Notes: generated from the sequence alone by a model not told the origin. Numbered from the stretch's first letter, positions 41,211 through 50,791 are shown. The stretch is DNA of 64,000 nt from Petrimonas sp. IBARAKI (GCA_002356435.2 AP018040.2:248001-312000), one strand, 5' to 3'. A program made the numbers and translations.

Positions 41211-42451
41211 TACCTGTAAAAACAGGGATATTTGTTATTGAACCGGTACCCGATACCCAACATCAGGTAATTCGGCGTTTGGAAGTTCTGAAGATTATAG
41301 CCGATATGGATAAACGAATTTCTGGTAACTTCCACTTTAAGCGCCAACATCTGGTATAGTCCGGCCAGGTCGCCACCTCCGTGGACGATATTCGAACCGA
41401 TACCCACACCCACCGTAAAGTAAGGCATCACATACTCCGCCCGTGCAGAAATACCTAAAGCCAATTGTTTGTTAACCGGTGGATTATGAAACGTGTATCC
41501 GGGATTTTTACCACCAGGCTCAACAATATAGTCTTCGGTATACACGTTTGCACTGCTGTCGTAAATACCGTCCAGCGATAAACCGGCACGCAGCTTGTAA
41601 CCAAAGTTATACATGGGGTTGATATTGAAGCCGCCTACCGGATATTCGTGCGGTGAGGCTATTCCTTTGCCTTCAAGATAAACACCTTTTCGCCGCCACG
41701 AACCGAACAAAACAATATCGTAACTCACATGGCGGGGAAAATCTGCCACTGCTCCCCGGTATGGGGACTGCCGGGACATTATACTAGGATTAAGCGTGTA
41801 CATCAGCCCCAGCTTGACTCCTGCCGTATTTAATCCTGCATTGGGAAACTGTGTGTTCCCGTTGGAAAAGTGTGCGATGCTGATACCCCCAATCAGGTTG
41901 AAGTATTGTGAAAGTGTTTGGTTGAGATAAAATCCGGTGTTCATATATGCGTTTATTTTCGAGCCGATGACGCGGCTATCCGGATTTGTTTTGGGATGGT
42001 AAGGTTTCCATCCGCCCGATAACCCGAAGTTCCACTCGTAATGAAGCGACAACTTGGAGGTCATTTGTGCTAAACGAGCACCTTGAAACAAATACACGGC
42101 AAGGGGGGCTCCCAATTGCTGAGGCTCGCCAAACGTAAAATATGCAACTCCAATCCCTTGGTGCGGTATACCGTAAATGCTCCCTGCAGGGGAGCCGGGC
42201 TTAAATTGAAAGGAGTACTTCAGGTGGGTGGAAAACGAATTCCGAATGGGTTTGGAGCGGGCATTCTCGCCTTTCAGAAAATTATGGGTAGGAATAATGT
42301 ATCCCGGCCGGGCTTCGAATTCCAATCTGTTCCGGAACCTATCCGGTTGGAGCACAGAATCTGAACGTGTTTGAGCGGACGAGGGTTTCGTGGCGAAAAA
42401 CAGGAAAACAGTAGCAAAAATTAATAATTTGTATGTGATTTGTTTGTTCAT
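41210..42451 (-). CDS. PagL-like outer-membrane lipid A deacylase (acyloxyacyl hydrolase family)
   Basis: This 413-residue protein has a signal peptide (MNKQITYKLLIFATVFLFFA) and an outer-membrane beta-barrel pattern of alternating residues, ending in an aromatic-rich strand. The stretch GISIAHFSNGNTQFPNAGLN (about 195-214) matches the catalytic His-x-Ser motif of PagL, which removes the 3-O acyl chain of lipid A; the conserved Asn-Gly/Asn-x-Gly context is present. The chain is about twice the length of classical PagL (150-190 residues); extra N-terminal and C-terminal strands account for it. It may remodel lipid A, but activity is inferred from the motif only. Confidence 0.75.
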   Translation of the reverse strand: MNKQITYKLLIFATVFLFFATKPSSAQTRSDSVLQPDRFRNRLEFEARPGYIIPTHNFLKGENARSKPIRNSFSTHLKYSFQFKPGSPAGSIYGIPHQGIGVAYFTFGEPQQLGAPLAVYLFQGARLAQMTSKLSLHYEWNFGLSGGWKPYHPKTNPDSRVIGSKINAYMNTGFYLNQTLSQYFNLIGGISIAHFSNGNTQFPNAGLNTAGVKLGLMYTLNPSIMSRQSPYRGAVADFPRHVSYDIVLFGSWRRKGVYLEGKGIASPHEYPVGGFNINPMYNFGYKLRAGLSLDGIYDSSANVYTEDYIVEPGGKNPGYTFHNPPVNKQLALGISARAEYVMPYFTVGVGIGSNIVHGGGDLAGLYQMLALKVEVTRNSFIHIGYNLQNFQTPNYLMLGIGYRFNNKYPCFYR

Positions 42452-42488
42452 AAAAATCTAATCCCCGATTCCCAACTCCGCAATCCGT

Positions 42489-44282
42489 TTACATCCTTTC
42501 CGGCACTTCAATCCCAAACAATACCATTCCCTTTTTGATGGTTATGGCTACGTTCTTCGAAAGCAGCAGGCGGAACGCACGCAGGGCTTCGTCCTTTTCA
42601 CGCAGCATGGGGAAATCGTGATAGAACTGGTTGAATTCTTTGGCCAGATCGTACACGTAATTTCCGATTAGCGAGACGTTGTATTCGTCTCCGGCCTGTT
42701 TGACGATATCCGGAAATTCAACCAGCAACTGCACCAACCCTTCTTCTTTTTCAGAAAGAACAATGTCTGCCTGCATTGATTCAGGAACAGGAATCCCTTG
42801 TTCCTCGGCTTTGCGCAAAACTGATTTGATGCGGGCGTGGGTGTATTGGATAAACGGACCGGTATTCCCGTTAAAATCAATGGATTCTTTCGGATTGAAG
42901 GTCATGTTTTTTTTCGGATCTACTTTCAGAATGAAATATTTCAGGGCCCCCATTCCAATCATGGTTACAACACGATCGGCTTCCTCTGGTGTTACACCGT
43001 CCAGCTTTCCCAGTTCTTCCGAAGTTTCGCGGGCGGTCTGAATCATCTCGGCCATCAAATCATCGGCATCCACTACGGTCCCTTCACGCGATTTCATCTT
43101 GCCTTCGGGCAGTTCCACCATCCCGTAAGAGAAATGGACCAATCCTTTTCCGAATTCAAAACCCAGCTTATCGAGCAGTATGGAGAGCACCTGGAAATGG
43201 TAGTTTTGTTCATTTCCAACCACGTAAATCATGGTGTCTATGGGATAGTCATCGAACCGGAGCTTCGCTGTGCCGATATCTTGCGTCATGTACACTGAAG
43301 TTCCGTCGGAGCGAAGAAGGATTTTTTCATCAAGCCCTTCATGGGTTAAATCGGCCCATACCGACCCGTCTTCACGCTGGTAGAAAATACCCTCTTTCAA
43401 TCCTCGCAGCACCTCGTCTTTTCCAGCCAGGTAGGTTTGCGACTCATAATAGATCTTGTCGAACGAGACCCCCAGCTTTTCGTACGTCTCATCGAAACCG
43501 GCATACACCCATCCGTTCATCATTTTCCATAAATTCACAGTTTGGGCATCGTTTGCTTCCCATTGACGAAGCATCTCGCGCGCTTCCTCCATCAAAACCG
43601 ATTGGGCTTCGGCTTGCTCCTTTGATAGTCCGGCAGCCTGCAGGTCGGCTAATTCGGCTTTGTATTTTTTATCGAAAAGCACATAATACTTGCCGATGAG
43701 GTGGTCGCCTTTCTTGCCCGATGATGCGGGTGTTTCCCCATCTCCCCATTTCTGCCAGGCCAGCATCGATTTGCAGATATGGATACCCCGGTCGTTCACG
43801 ATATTGGTTTTTACCACCCGTTTACCGTTGGCTTTCAGTATTTCACAGAGCGAATGTCCCAGGAGATTGTTACGGATGTGTCCCAGATGAAGCGGTTTGT
43901 TGGTGTTGGGCGACGAATATTCCACCATAAACAAGGGTGCGTCATTAGCAACAGGTGTGAAGCCGAATTCGGGATTTTTATCGATGTTCTCGAGCAGATC
44001 AAGCCATACTTTCGAGGCAATCGTCAGGTTTAGAAAACCTTTTATCACGTTAAACTCCGAAACAACGGGTGATTTATCGGCCAGGTACATACCGATTTCC
44101 TGTGCCGTTTGTTCGGGATTCTTCTTCGAAATCTTTAACAAAGGAAAGGTTACGAGGGTGAAATGTCCTTTAAATTCTTTCTTTGTTTTCTGAAGTGTGA
44201 TTTGCGATGCATTTACATCTACGCTGTACAATTCTTTTATTGCGCTTATAATTGCAGTCTGAAGTATATTCTCGATGTTCAT
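42489..44282 (-). CDS. argS: Arginyl-tRNA synthetase
   Basis: This class I aminoacyl-tRNA synthetase of 597 residues charges tRNA-Arg. The HIGH motif appears as SSPNTNKPLHLGHIRNNLLG (about 120-139), and the KMSKS-equivalent loop as GKMKSREGTVV; the C-terminal anticodon-binding domain contains TGPFIQYTHARIKSVLR and ends GMVLFGIEVPERM. The N-terminal Arg-tRNA synthetase domain (about 1-90) is complete. The ATG at 44282 fits family starts; the frame runs 12 codons further up but into the promoter. A TATCTTTG box lies 26 bases before the ATG. Confidence 0.98.
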   Translation of the reverse strand: MNIENILQTAIISAIKELYSVDVNASQITLQKTKKEFKGHFTLVTFPLLKISKKNPEQTAQEIGMYLADKSPVVSEFNVIKGFLNLTIASKVWLDLLENIDKNPEFGFTPVANDAPLFMVEYSSPNTNKPLHLGHIRNNLLGHSLCEILKANGKRVVKTNIVNDRGIHICKSMLAWQKWGDGETPASSGKKGDHLIGKYYVLFDKKYKAELADLQAAGLSKEQAEAQSVLMEEAREMLRQWEANDAQTVNLWKMMNGWVYAGFDETYEKLGVSFDKIYYESQTYLAGKDEVLRGLKEGIFYQREDGSVWADLTHEGLDEKILLRSDGTSVYMTQDIGTAKLRFDDYPIDTMIYVVGNEQNYHFQVLSILLDKLGFEFGKGLVHFSYGMVELPEGKMKSREGTVVDADDLMAEMIQTARETSEELGKLDGVTPEEADRVVTMIGMGALKYFILKVDPKKNMTFNPKESIDFNGNTGPFIQYTHARIKSVLRKAEEQGIPVPESMQADIVLSEKEEGLVQLLVEFPDIVKQAGDEYNVSLIGNYVYDLAKEFNQFYHDFPMLREKDEALRAFRLLLSKNVAITIKKGMVLFGIEVPERM

Positions 44283-44307
44283 AATGTGAATTTGCTGATT
44301 GAGTGTG

Positions 44308-44315
44308 CAAAGATA
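44308..44315 (-). promoter_or_regulatory. -7 box of argS
   Basis: The minus strand reads TATCTTTG (44315-44308), then 25 bases to the ATG. The expected -33 element lies inside the 3' end of the upstream oxidoreductase gene, where a GTTTC is the closest match. Confidence 0.5.
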
Positions 44316-44323
44316 CAAACAAT

Positions 44324-47155
44324 CTACGAAAGAAACTTCCTCTCCGAAGCCCTATCCACCAGATATACCAGCGATTTATACGTTACACCGCTGTTTATCG
44401 ACAAGCCGATTTCGCAGGTGCGACTGTTGGAATACCCTTCGGTAGCATCGCCGATATCGTGCTTAAGGGATGCGAGCGCCGAACGGTTCAACTCGGGATA
44501 GAAAAAGCCGCGATCGCCTGCCCATCCGCAACACGAAACGTTTTCGGGGACGATGACTTTGTCGGCACAAAGGGCAGCGACAGTATATAGTTTTTCTTCG
44601 AGGTGCATTTTCGTTGAACTGCATGTGGTATGAATGGCGATGGACACAGGTTGCTTTTCGAAGGTCAGTTTGTCTAACAGAAAATCATGAATAAACTCTA
44701 CCTGGTCGTACAGTCTCAGGCGGGAGTCGAGCGTTTCACGCATGTGCAGCAGGCAGGGACTCATGTCGCACACGATAGGCAATTCGCCGTTCCGGCTCGC
44801 TTTGAGCAATGCACCGTTCAACTCCGACTCTTTCTGCCGCGCTTGCTTCCGAAACCCTTTACTGCTGAATGCCATTCCGCAGCACAGGTTGTCCTTTCCT
44901 TCAGGGATTATAACGGTATAACCTGCTTTTCGCAACAGCGAAAGCATTTTTGAAGGGATATCCTCTTTTTCTGCGTAGCCGAAAGAAGGGCCGCTCATGG
45001 AGCGCGTGATGCACGATGGGAAATAAACCACTACGGGCGCATCGGCACTGTGGCCCGGAAAAATGTTACGAACAATTTTCCGGCTCCCCGACGGCGTATA
45101 TCTTGTCCATAAGGGAAAGAGGCCGTCGCCCATTTTGTATACCCCTTTCGTTATATCTTCCATTGGGTTGTAACCTATAATTTTTGCGATGAAATGGGGG
45201 ATTTTTAACAAACCACGTATCAGTGATGTGGCCGATGCCATATTATTAGCCATACTGCTTGCAACTCTGTTCGCGAATTTTCCGTTTTCTTTCCAGCGAA
45301 GTTCTTTCACCAGCGACCCCGTATCGATGTTTACAGGGCAGGCAATGGCGCAAAGTCCGTCGGTAGCGCAAGTTTCGTTAAACTCATATGCCATCTCTCC
45401 TGCCCATCTTTCGCGCAACTTTTTATCAAAACGACTATCGGCTAATTCCGTTAACCGACGATACGCTACAATACGCTGACGTGGTGTAAAGGTTAACTCT
45501 TTTGACGGACAAGTTACTTCGCAAAACCCGCATTCGATGCATTTGTCAATCAATGGATTGGCATCGGGGATATTTTTTAGGTTCTTGATGAAAACGTCTT
45601 TATCGTCGTTGATAATTACTCCCGGATTCAATATGTGATTTGGGTCGAAAGCCGATTTTATGCGTTTCATTAACCCATAAATCTCCGTGCCCCATTCCTT
45701 TTCCACGAAGGGAGCCATGTTTCGCCCCGTTCCGTGCTCGGCTTTCAGGCTGCCGTTATGTTTCACAGCTACCAGATTGGCCAGTTCATGCATAAAACGG
45801 GCGTACTTGTCAACACCGTCCGGTGAATTTATGTCTGGAAAAACTGTAAAATGAACGTTCCCATCCAGCAAGTGTCCCCACATTACGGCATCGGCATAAC
45901 CGGTCCGCACCAACAGTTCACGCACGTCGGTCAGCGCGTCGCCTAAAATTTCACCGCTAAAGGCAATGTCTTCAATAATGCTTGCCGTGTGTGGTGGGCG
46001 TGATGCCGCTGCCGAAGTAAACAACCCATTACGTACGTTCCAGTAAAGGTTATACAGATGAATGTCGGTTGTAAACCGTATGGGATAAAGTGTTTGAATG
46101 TGCGCCAGTTTTGCTTCAATGTCACGCATCTGGACAAGCAGCGTTTCTTCGTCGTCGGCAGAGGTGTCTATAAGCAATGCCGCTGCCCCTTCCGGAAGTG
46201 ACTTCAGTTCGGCAGGCATCCCTTCCTGATTTTCCACAGCACGTAAAGCGTTCCTGTCCATCAGTTCGGCGGCGCTTACCGAACACGAACGCAACGGTAG
46301 AATGGTTTCGCACACATCGCGCAAGTTATGGAAATAGAGCATGGCTGTAGCTTTGAGAGGCGCATCATGTACGGTTTCGAACGTGGCTTGCGATACAAAC
46401 CCCAGTGTACCTTCTGAGCCGATCATCAGGTGTTGCAGAATATCTACAGGGTCGGAGAAATCTATTAACGAATTTACGCCGTATCCGCATGTGTTTTTGA
46501 GTTGGAACTTCTGTTGTATCCGGTTTTTAACCCCTTCGTTCCCAGAAGCCTCGTTGTGCAAGCGTTCAATCTGAGCAATAAATTCGGGATGAGATGCGAT
46601 AAACGACTGACAACTGGTTGTATCGGCGGTATCGAGCAATGAGCCGTCGGCAAAAATAATCCGCATCGATTTTACGGTATGGTAACTGTTGTGCTTAATG
46701 CCGTAACTCGAACCGCTGGCGTTGTTGGCAATAATGCCTCCAATTTTCGCCGAGTTGATGGATGCTGGTTTGGGGCCTAATTTGCGACGGTAGCGCTGCA
46801 ACATACGGTTGGCTGCTGTTCCGGTAATGCCAGCGCCGAAAGTAGCCATTTTCCCGTTTTCCGTTATGGTCGAAAACTCGAACCCCCGCCCGGTTTCCAT
46901 CAGGATAGAATCGGATACGGTTTGTCCGCTCAGGCTAGTGCCTGCCGCCTTGAAAGTTACGGGTATGCTTTCTTTGCTGCAAAACTGCAGTAATCGGATA
47001 ACTTCGTCTTCCGTGTTGACTTTTACCACTGCCTTGGGAACAAGCCGATACAGTCCGGCATCGGTGCCTTTGACGAGGCGCGAGAGTTCGTCGGTGAAAA
47101 CCTGTTCTTTGGGAAAAAGTTTTGTTAAGCGAGAATGTAGTTGTTTATTTTCCAT
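44324..47155 (-). CDS. FAD-linked oxidase / Fe-S oxidoreductase fusion (D-lactate or glycolate dehydrogenase type)
   Basis: This 943-residue fusion has four parts. FAD-binding PCMH domain (about 30-260; PVTFKAAGTSLSGQ and IGGIIANNASGSSYG). FAD-oxidase C-terminal domain (about 265-525; GHLLDGNVHF, KAEHGTGRNMAPF). Two 4Fe-4S sites (CIECGFCEVTCPSKEL and CATDGLCAIACPVN, about 540-630). CCG domains (FPSCITR, NLCCGMAFSSKG, and VSCCGWAGDRGF). This is the GlcD-GlcF/Dld-II layout that oxidises a 2-hydroxy acid such as D-lactate and passes electrons to quinone. The ATG at 47155 is chosen over a GTG at 47164. It overlaps the upstream hydrolase gene by 11 bases. Confidence 0.93.
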   Translation of the reverse strand: MENKQLHSRLTKLFPKEQVFTDELSRLVKGTDAGLYRLVPKAVVKVNTEDEVIRLLQFCSKESIPVTFKAAGTSLSGQTVSDSILMETGRGFEFSTITENGKMATFGAGITGTAANRMLQRYRRKLGPKPASINSAKIGGIIANNASGSSYGIKHNSYHTVKSMRIIFADGSLLDTADTTSCQSFIASHPEFIAQIERLHNEASGNEGVKNRIQQKFQLKNTCGYGVNSLIDFSDPVDILQHLMIGSEGTLGFVSQATFETVHDAPLKATAMLYFHNLRDVCETILPLRSCSVSAAELMDRNALRAVENQEGMPAELKSLPEGAAALLIDTSADDEETLLVQMRDIEAKLAHIQTLYPIRFTTDIHLYNLYWNVRNGLFTSAAASRPPHTASIIEDIAFSGEILGDALTDVRELLVRTGYADAVMWGHLLDGNVHFTVFPDINSPDGVDKYARFMHELANLVAVKHNGSLKAEHGTGRNMAPFVEKEWGTEIYGLMKRIKSAFDPNHILNPGVIINDDKDVFIKNLKNIPDANPLIDKCIECGFCEVTCPSKELTFTPRQRIVAYRRLTELADSRFDKKLRERWAGEMAYEFNETCATDGLCAIACPVNIDTGSLVKELRWKENGKFANRVASSMANNMASATSLIRGLLKIPHFIAKIIGYNPMEDITKGVYKMGDGLFPLWTRYTPSGSRKIVRNIFPGHSADAPVVVYFPSCITRSMSGPSFGYAEKEDIPSKMLSLLRKAGYTVIIPEGKDNLCCGMAFSSKGFRKQARQKESELNGALLKASRNGELPIVCDMSPCLLHMRETLDSRLRLYDQVEFIHDFLLDKLTFEKQPVSIAIHTTCSSTKMHLEEKLYTVAALCADKVIVPENVSCCGWAGDRGFFYPELNRSALASLKHDIGDATEGYSNSRTCEIGLSINSGVTYKSLVYLVDRASERKFLS

Positions 47156-48344
47156 AAAATCCACTCACTGTTTCATCCAATTGTTCATAAAACGTTTCAA
47201 GTTCAGATGCTTGCGGCAGCATGCTTCTCCACGAGGTCAATTTCTCGTCCGTCCATGCAAAAATATATTTTTCCAATTGTTCGATACGTTGAATATAGCC
47301 GTTGTTTTGGGAGTTGACGAGCACGGGCACTTTTAAATAGTGATACCCGTCGGAACGACCGATGGGGTAAGCCTCTTTCTTCCACAGGGAGGCGAAGTAA
47401 TTGAGTGGGCTGTTTTTAATGGATTCTTCGTATTGTACCAGTTGTGGAAGATTTTTTCCGCCGCGTACCCAGAGTGGAATTGCTATACATGTTCCGGGAA
47501 ATCCCACTTGCGCCCAGATGGTTGACATATCGGGCGATTCGCCTTTCTTTATGCTTTGTACAATTATAGATGATGAGGAACTATGGCGGGTAAGGAGATC
47601 GTCGGATGCGATAAAGACGGTTTCTGGTGTGGAGGTTTCGTATTTTTCCCGATAATCCAACCCGAAAACCGGATGATAGAAACACCGCGTAAATTCTTGA
47701 ACAATGGTTTGATAATTCAACCGATTCATCCGTTTCGCTTCTGCGAAAATTTTCTCTGCCGTTTGTCTGCGTATAAAACCGTATCCTGAATCAGGAGTGC
47801 CGGTTTCGGAATAATTGGTGCGGATCACGTAACCTTCGGAAGCGGCATTGGCATCAAATTTTGTCCAGGTGTAATTGTTCACCTCGTAAAAGACCGCTCC
47901 GCCCCTGGCATCTATAACGCCGAAGTGTGCCGCCAATCCTCGCGGCTTTGGGTATTCATTGAGCAGTTTTTCGAAATCCTGCAGCGATGCACATGTTTGC
48001 AAAGCGAGTTTCATGAAAATACCTTCCCTGTCTTTCAAGGAGGTGGTATCGTTTTCGTTCACGTTATACGATGCACTGTTCATAATGGCAAATCCAGCAC
48101 TATTGGATCCGCCCCACACGTTTTCACCTTTCATATCCCCGGAGTTTACCAGCCCGATATAACTGTATTCTCCGTCATTGAAATAGCGGAAACAGTTTTC
48201 CAGGTCATCCGTATCACGCAGTTTCCATATCATGCTTCGCCCATCAGGCGTGGCTTTCCCGGAAATAACAGCCGTTGTGCAGGGAATGGATTTTTCGGAG
48301 AGGGTGAGAAATATCCATAAAAGAAGGATGGCCAACTTTCTCAT
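47145..48344 (-). CDS. Exported Ntn-hydrolase, penicillin acyltransferase/C69-like
   Basis: This 399-residue protein starts with a signal peptide, MRKLAILLLWIFLTLSEKS, then IPCTTAVISGK. Cys22 would become the N-terminal nucleophile after cleavage, as in Ntn-hydrolases of the isopenicillin-N acyltransferase / carcinine hydrolase / C69 groups. Further family-like stretches are GRSMIWKLRDTDD, NSAGFAIMNSASYN and AHFGVIDARGGAVFYE. Likely substrates are small amides or peptides in the periplasm, but this is inference. The ATG at 48344 is chosen since the extra 20 codons upstream are hydrophobic but precede a normal signal. It overlaps the FAD/Fe-S gene by 11 bases. Confidence 0.8.
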   Translation of the reverse strand: MRKLAILLLWIFLTLSEKSIPCTTAVISGKATPDGRSMIWKLRDTDDLENCFRYFNDGEYSYIGLVNSGDMKGENVWGGSNSAGFAIMNSASYNVNENDTTSLKDREGIFMKLALQTCASLQDFEKLLNEYPKPRGLAAHFGVIDARGGAVFYEVNNYTWTKFDANAASEGYVIRTNYSETGTPDSGYGFIRRQTAEKIFAEAKRMNRLNYQTIVQEFTRCFYHPVFGLDYREKYETSTPETVFIASDDLLTRHSSSSSIIVQSIKKGESPDMSTIWAQVGFPGTCIAIPLWVRGGKNLPQLVQYEESIKNSPLNYFASLWKKEAYPIGRSDGYHYLKVPVLVNSQNNGYIQRIEQLEKYIFAWTDEKLTSWRSMLPQASELETFYEQLDETVSGFYGK

Positions 48345-48404
48345 TCGCTTATTTTTTAGTAAAGATAGCGGATAAAAACAGATCGTCGAAAAAAATGGAT
48401 ACAA

Positions 48405-48430
48405 AAAAGCCGTCTTTAAAGACGGCTTTT
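48405..48430. terminator. Strong bidirectional intrinsic terminator
   Basis: AAAAGCCGTC (48405-48414) and GACGGCTTTT (48421-48430) pair perfectly around TTTAAA. On the minus strand it ends TTTTTTG and terminates the winged-helix gene; the plus strand also has T-runs after it. Confidence 0.9.
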
Positions 48431-48466
48431 ACTTTATTTTTTTTTAAATCGTTGGTTGTGTGCTTG

Positions 48467-48664
48467 TTATATCAGCGAAACGAATAATTCTTTTCCGTCT
48501 TCCACCAACGCTACTTTTCCTTCTCTGGCTAACCAGCCAAGAGCAGCATAAAGATCTTTGTCCGTCAATTTTGAAGACTTCTTCAGATCTTTTACGTTTT
48601 GTGTTCCGGCCTCGTCCAGCAATGTCCAGACTTTACCGGCATTGGTCCCAATTTTTTCTATCAT
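48467..48664 (-). CDS. Small winged-helix protein (DUF2582 type)
   Basis: This 65-residue protein starts MIEKIGTNAGKVWTLLDEAG and is conserved widely in Bacteroidetes as a lone winged-helix domain: helix (NAGKVWTLLDEAG), helix (NVKDLKKSSKLTD), recognition helix (KDLYAALGWLAREGK), wing (VALVEDGKELFVSL). It probably binds DNA, but targets are unknown. The ATG at 48664 is chosen; the longer frame to 48736 would add a basic tail across the promoter leader. A promoter box lies 93 bases upstream and the strong terminator follows, so it is its own transcript. Confidence 0.88.
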   Translation of the reverse strand: MIEKIGTNAGKVWTLLDEAGTQNVKDLKKSSKLTDKDLYAALGWLAREGKVALVEDGKELFVSLI

Positions 48665-48756
48665 TTTTTTAATTTTAAATAAGTAAATTACATTTCGCAT
48701 GTATTTATAACGAATACGTTCAGTGCGAAAGTCCACTAGATAACCTAAATCCGATA

Positions 48757-48764
48757 CAAAAGTA
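48757..48764 (-). promoter_or_regulatory. -7 box of the winged-helix gene
   Basis: The minus strand reads TACTTTTG, identical to the rnpB box, 92 bases before the ATG. No -33 element is evident. The rest of 48665-48864 shows only AT-rich sequence with a 12-base palindrome (48806-48817). Confidence 0.45.
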
Positions 48765-48864
48765 GTGAATTTATGTTTAATGTCTTTTATTGATAGTATA
48801 AAAATACTTAATTAAGTGGTTGATTAGTACGTTTTTCTACAGGAAGCCCTCCCTGAAGCCTGTA

Positions 48865-49452
48865 TTAATAAAGGGTTGAAATATCTTGTAGGATTTGGGC
48901 AACCTGTTCCAAAAGGGAATGCCGTCCATCGTTATGGATGATAAAGTCGGCCAGTCCTGCTTTTTCTTCGTCATTCATTTGACTGTTGGCGCGTGCCGTT
49001 ATTTGTTCTTTGGAGAGACGGTCCCTTTTTGCCGCTCTTTCAATGCGTGTTTCCAAAGGAGCCATTACGACTATGGTCTTATCCAGCAACGATTGGAATC
49101 CTGCTTCGTACAAAACGGCTGCATCAATGGCAATAACAGCATGGTGTTTTCGTTGATCCACCCATTTTTCGAAATATTTTGCCAGCTCGGGATGTATAAT
49201 AGCGTTTGTTATACGAAGATTTTCTGCATTATTGAAAATAAGGTTTGCCAGTTTTTTGCGGTCGAGCTTGTTACCCTGGTAAAGGTCCGGGCCGAAGTTG
49301 TTGATCAGTTTTTCACGGATTACGGGAGAGGTGTCGTTCAGCTTTTTGGCTTCCCGGTCGGCATCAAAAACAGGGATATCGTGAAGTCGGAGCACATCGC
49401 AGACAACCGATTTTCCACTTCCGATCCCACCAGTAACTCCTAGCTTTATCAT
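48865..49452 (-). CDS. coaE: Dephospho-CoA kinase
   Basis: This 195-residue kinase phosphorylates dephospho-CoA at the 3' hydroxyl, the last step to coenzyme A. The P-loop GVTGGIGSGKSVVCDVL is at residues 5-21, DADREAKKL follows, and the lid region RAAKRDRLSKEQITARANSQM is intact. It starts one base after the ybbR-like gene, at the end of a nusB-yajC-ybbR-coaE run. coaD, which makes its substrate, is 6 kb away on the other strand. Confidence 0.97.
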   Translation of the reverse strand: MIKLGVTGGIGSGKSVVCDVLRLHDIPVFDADREAKKLNDTSPVIREKLINNFGPDLYQGNKLDRKKLANLIFNNAENLRITNAIIHPELAKYFEKWVDQRKHHAVIAIDAAVLYEAGFQSLLDKTIVVMAPLETRIERAAKRDRLSKEQITARANSQMNDEEKAGLADFIIHNDGRHSLLEQVAQILQDISTLY

Positions 49453-49453
49453 C

Positions 49454-50437
49454 TTATCTGCTTTCTAAAAGGAACTCTACCGACGAGGGCGATAGCTTGA
49501 CGTTACGTATGGGCGAAGGGCTTGCCGATAATTCCAGGTCTACACGTCCATCCTCGTTTTTGAAGAATTTTTTGTAATCCAGTTCAACCTCAAAATCCTC
49601 TGGGGCAATTTTCTTGTATTCTTCCAGAGTTACCGAGAACGATACTTCTGTTTGCGATGGGAAAAACTTCACGTCGATATTATCAGGAACATTTCTTGCC
49701 GTGACGGGAACTTCAAATTTTCTTTCCGTATACTCCAAAACGGGGATATAAAGTTCTACCTCGTCGGGTATGAACTTGACTCCGCTCACAGGCATAATTT
49801 TTACTTTCAGTTGCGAGGTAGCTTTCAGGTTGTTGAACAGGGTATACTCGGTTACAGCTGACGAAATTTCAGCTAACTGGCTTTGAGAACCGTAAGCTAT
49901 TACGGTTCCGGGCAGAAATGTAGCGCTGTCTGCCACCAGATTACTGCGGCTGGTAGCGATAACCCCGTCGAAAACTACCTTCAGTTCTTTCTTTTGAAGC
50001 TTAGAGGTAACCAGCGATATGTTTATGGGGTAGTAGGCTTTGAGGTTTGTGCTCTGGGATAATTTTTTCCGGATGAGTTGCATTAGTTCAGTCCCCTGCA
50101 GGTTATTGATCCGTTCCTCTTTGTACTTGGCGATATTAATTTCAATAGAATCCTTCAAGGTAAAGGTGTATCGGAATATTTCCGAACCTTTGTCGGCAAC
50201 TCGTATTTCAATATCGTCAGGCAATACAGCATCAAAAACCACATCGTCAGGGATATTTGTGTACTTCAGCGGTATTTTATAGGTAGCCTCAATGTCGCGT
50301 TGGAAAAATAACATCAACCAAAAAATAAAAGCCAGAATGAAGAATCCGAAAAAAAGAAGAATGTTCTTCCAGTTTAATCTGGAGAAGAACGATCGTATCT
50401 TCGCAATCCATCTATCCTTGGTTGATGCCAAATCCAT
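49454..50437 (-). CDS. YbbR-domain membrane protein (CdaR-like)
   Basis: This 327-residue protein has one membrane helix near the N-terminus (NILLFFGFFILAFIFWLMLFF, about 25-45; 21 residues by eye) and then periplasmic beta domains of the YbbR type, with the pattern VPVTARNVPDNIDVKFFPSQ and AKSNL-like repeats. In Firmicutes CdaR, of the same family, regulates the diadenylate cyclase CdaA; whether that holds here is unknown, and no cyclase gene is adjacent. It lies 18 bases after yajC. Confidence 0.85.
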   Translation of the reverse strand: MDLASTKDRWIAKIRSFFSRLNWKNILLFFGFFILAFIFWLMLFFQRDIEATYKIPLKYTNIPDDVVFDAVLPDDIEIRVADKGSEIFRYTFTLKDSIEINIAKYKEERINNLQGTELMQLIRKKLSQSTNLKAYYPINISLVTSKLQKKELKVVFDGVIATSRSNLVADSATFLPGTVIAYGSQSQLAEISSAVTEYTLFNNLKATSQLKVKIMPVSGVKFIPDEVELYIPVLEYTERKFEVPVTARNVPDNIDVKFFPSQTEVSFSVTLEEYKKIAPEDFEVELDYKKFFKNEDGRVDLELSASPSPIRNVKLSPSSVEFLLESR

Positions 50438-50455
50438 AATTAAACAAACGGTTTC

Positions 50456-50764
50456 TTAAGGTGTAGTCACATCGGATGAAGAGGCAAAAACCGATGTTTT
50501 TTCAAATTTTAATTTTACACCATCGGCTACCTCTACCAGAAACCAGGTTTCGCCAATTTCTTTTATGCGTCCGTGAATACCGCCGGCAGTAACCACTTTG
50601 TCGCCCACCTTCATGGCTTCGCGAGCCTTCTGCACGTCTTTTTGTTTTTTCTGTTGTGGGCGGATCATGAAGAAATAAAATACGGCAATGATAGCCACCA
50701 TCATCAATAACGATGTTCCCATTCCTCCACTTGCACCTGAAGCTGCTTGTAATAAAATATCCAT
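50456..50764 (-). CDS. yajC: YajC, preprotein translocase accessory subunit
   Basis: This 102-residue protein has one membrane helix (LLMMVAIIAVFYFFMI, about 20-35) followed by the family signature RPQQKKQKDVQKAREAMKVG, GDKVVTAGGIHGRI. It works with SecDF in the Sec machinery. It lies between nusB (27 bases upstream) and the YbbR-like gene. Confidence 0.96.
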   Translation of the reverse strand: MDILLQAASGASGGMGTSLLMMVAIIAVFYFFMIRPQQKKQKDVQKAREAMKVGDKVVTAGGIHGRIKEIGETWFLVEVADGVKLKFEKTSVFASSSDVTTP

Positions 50765-50791
50765 ACGAATAACGTTTTAGAGTGTTTAAAA

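Noticed and set aside
48806-48817. Perfect 12-base palindrome ACTTAATTAAGT upstream of coaE and the winged-helix gene.
   Set aside because: In AT-rich spacers a palindrome of this size is expected by chance several times in a window of this length; no second copy was noticed.
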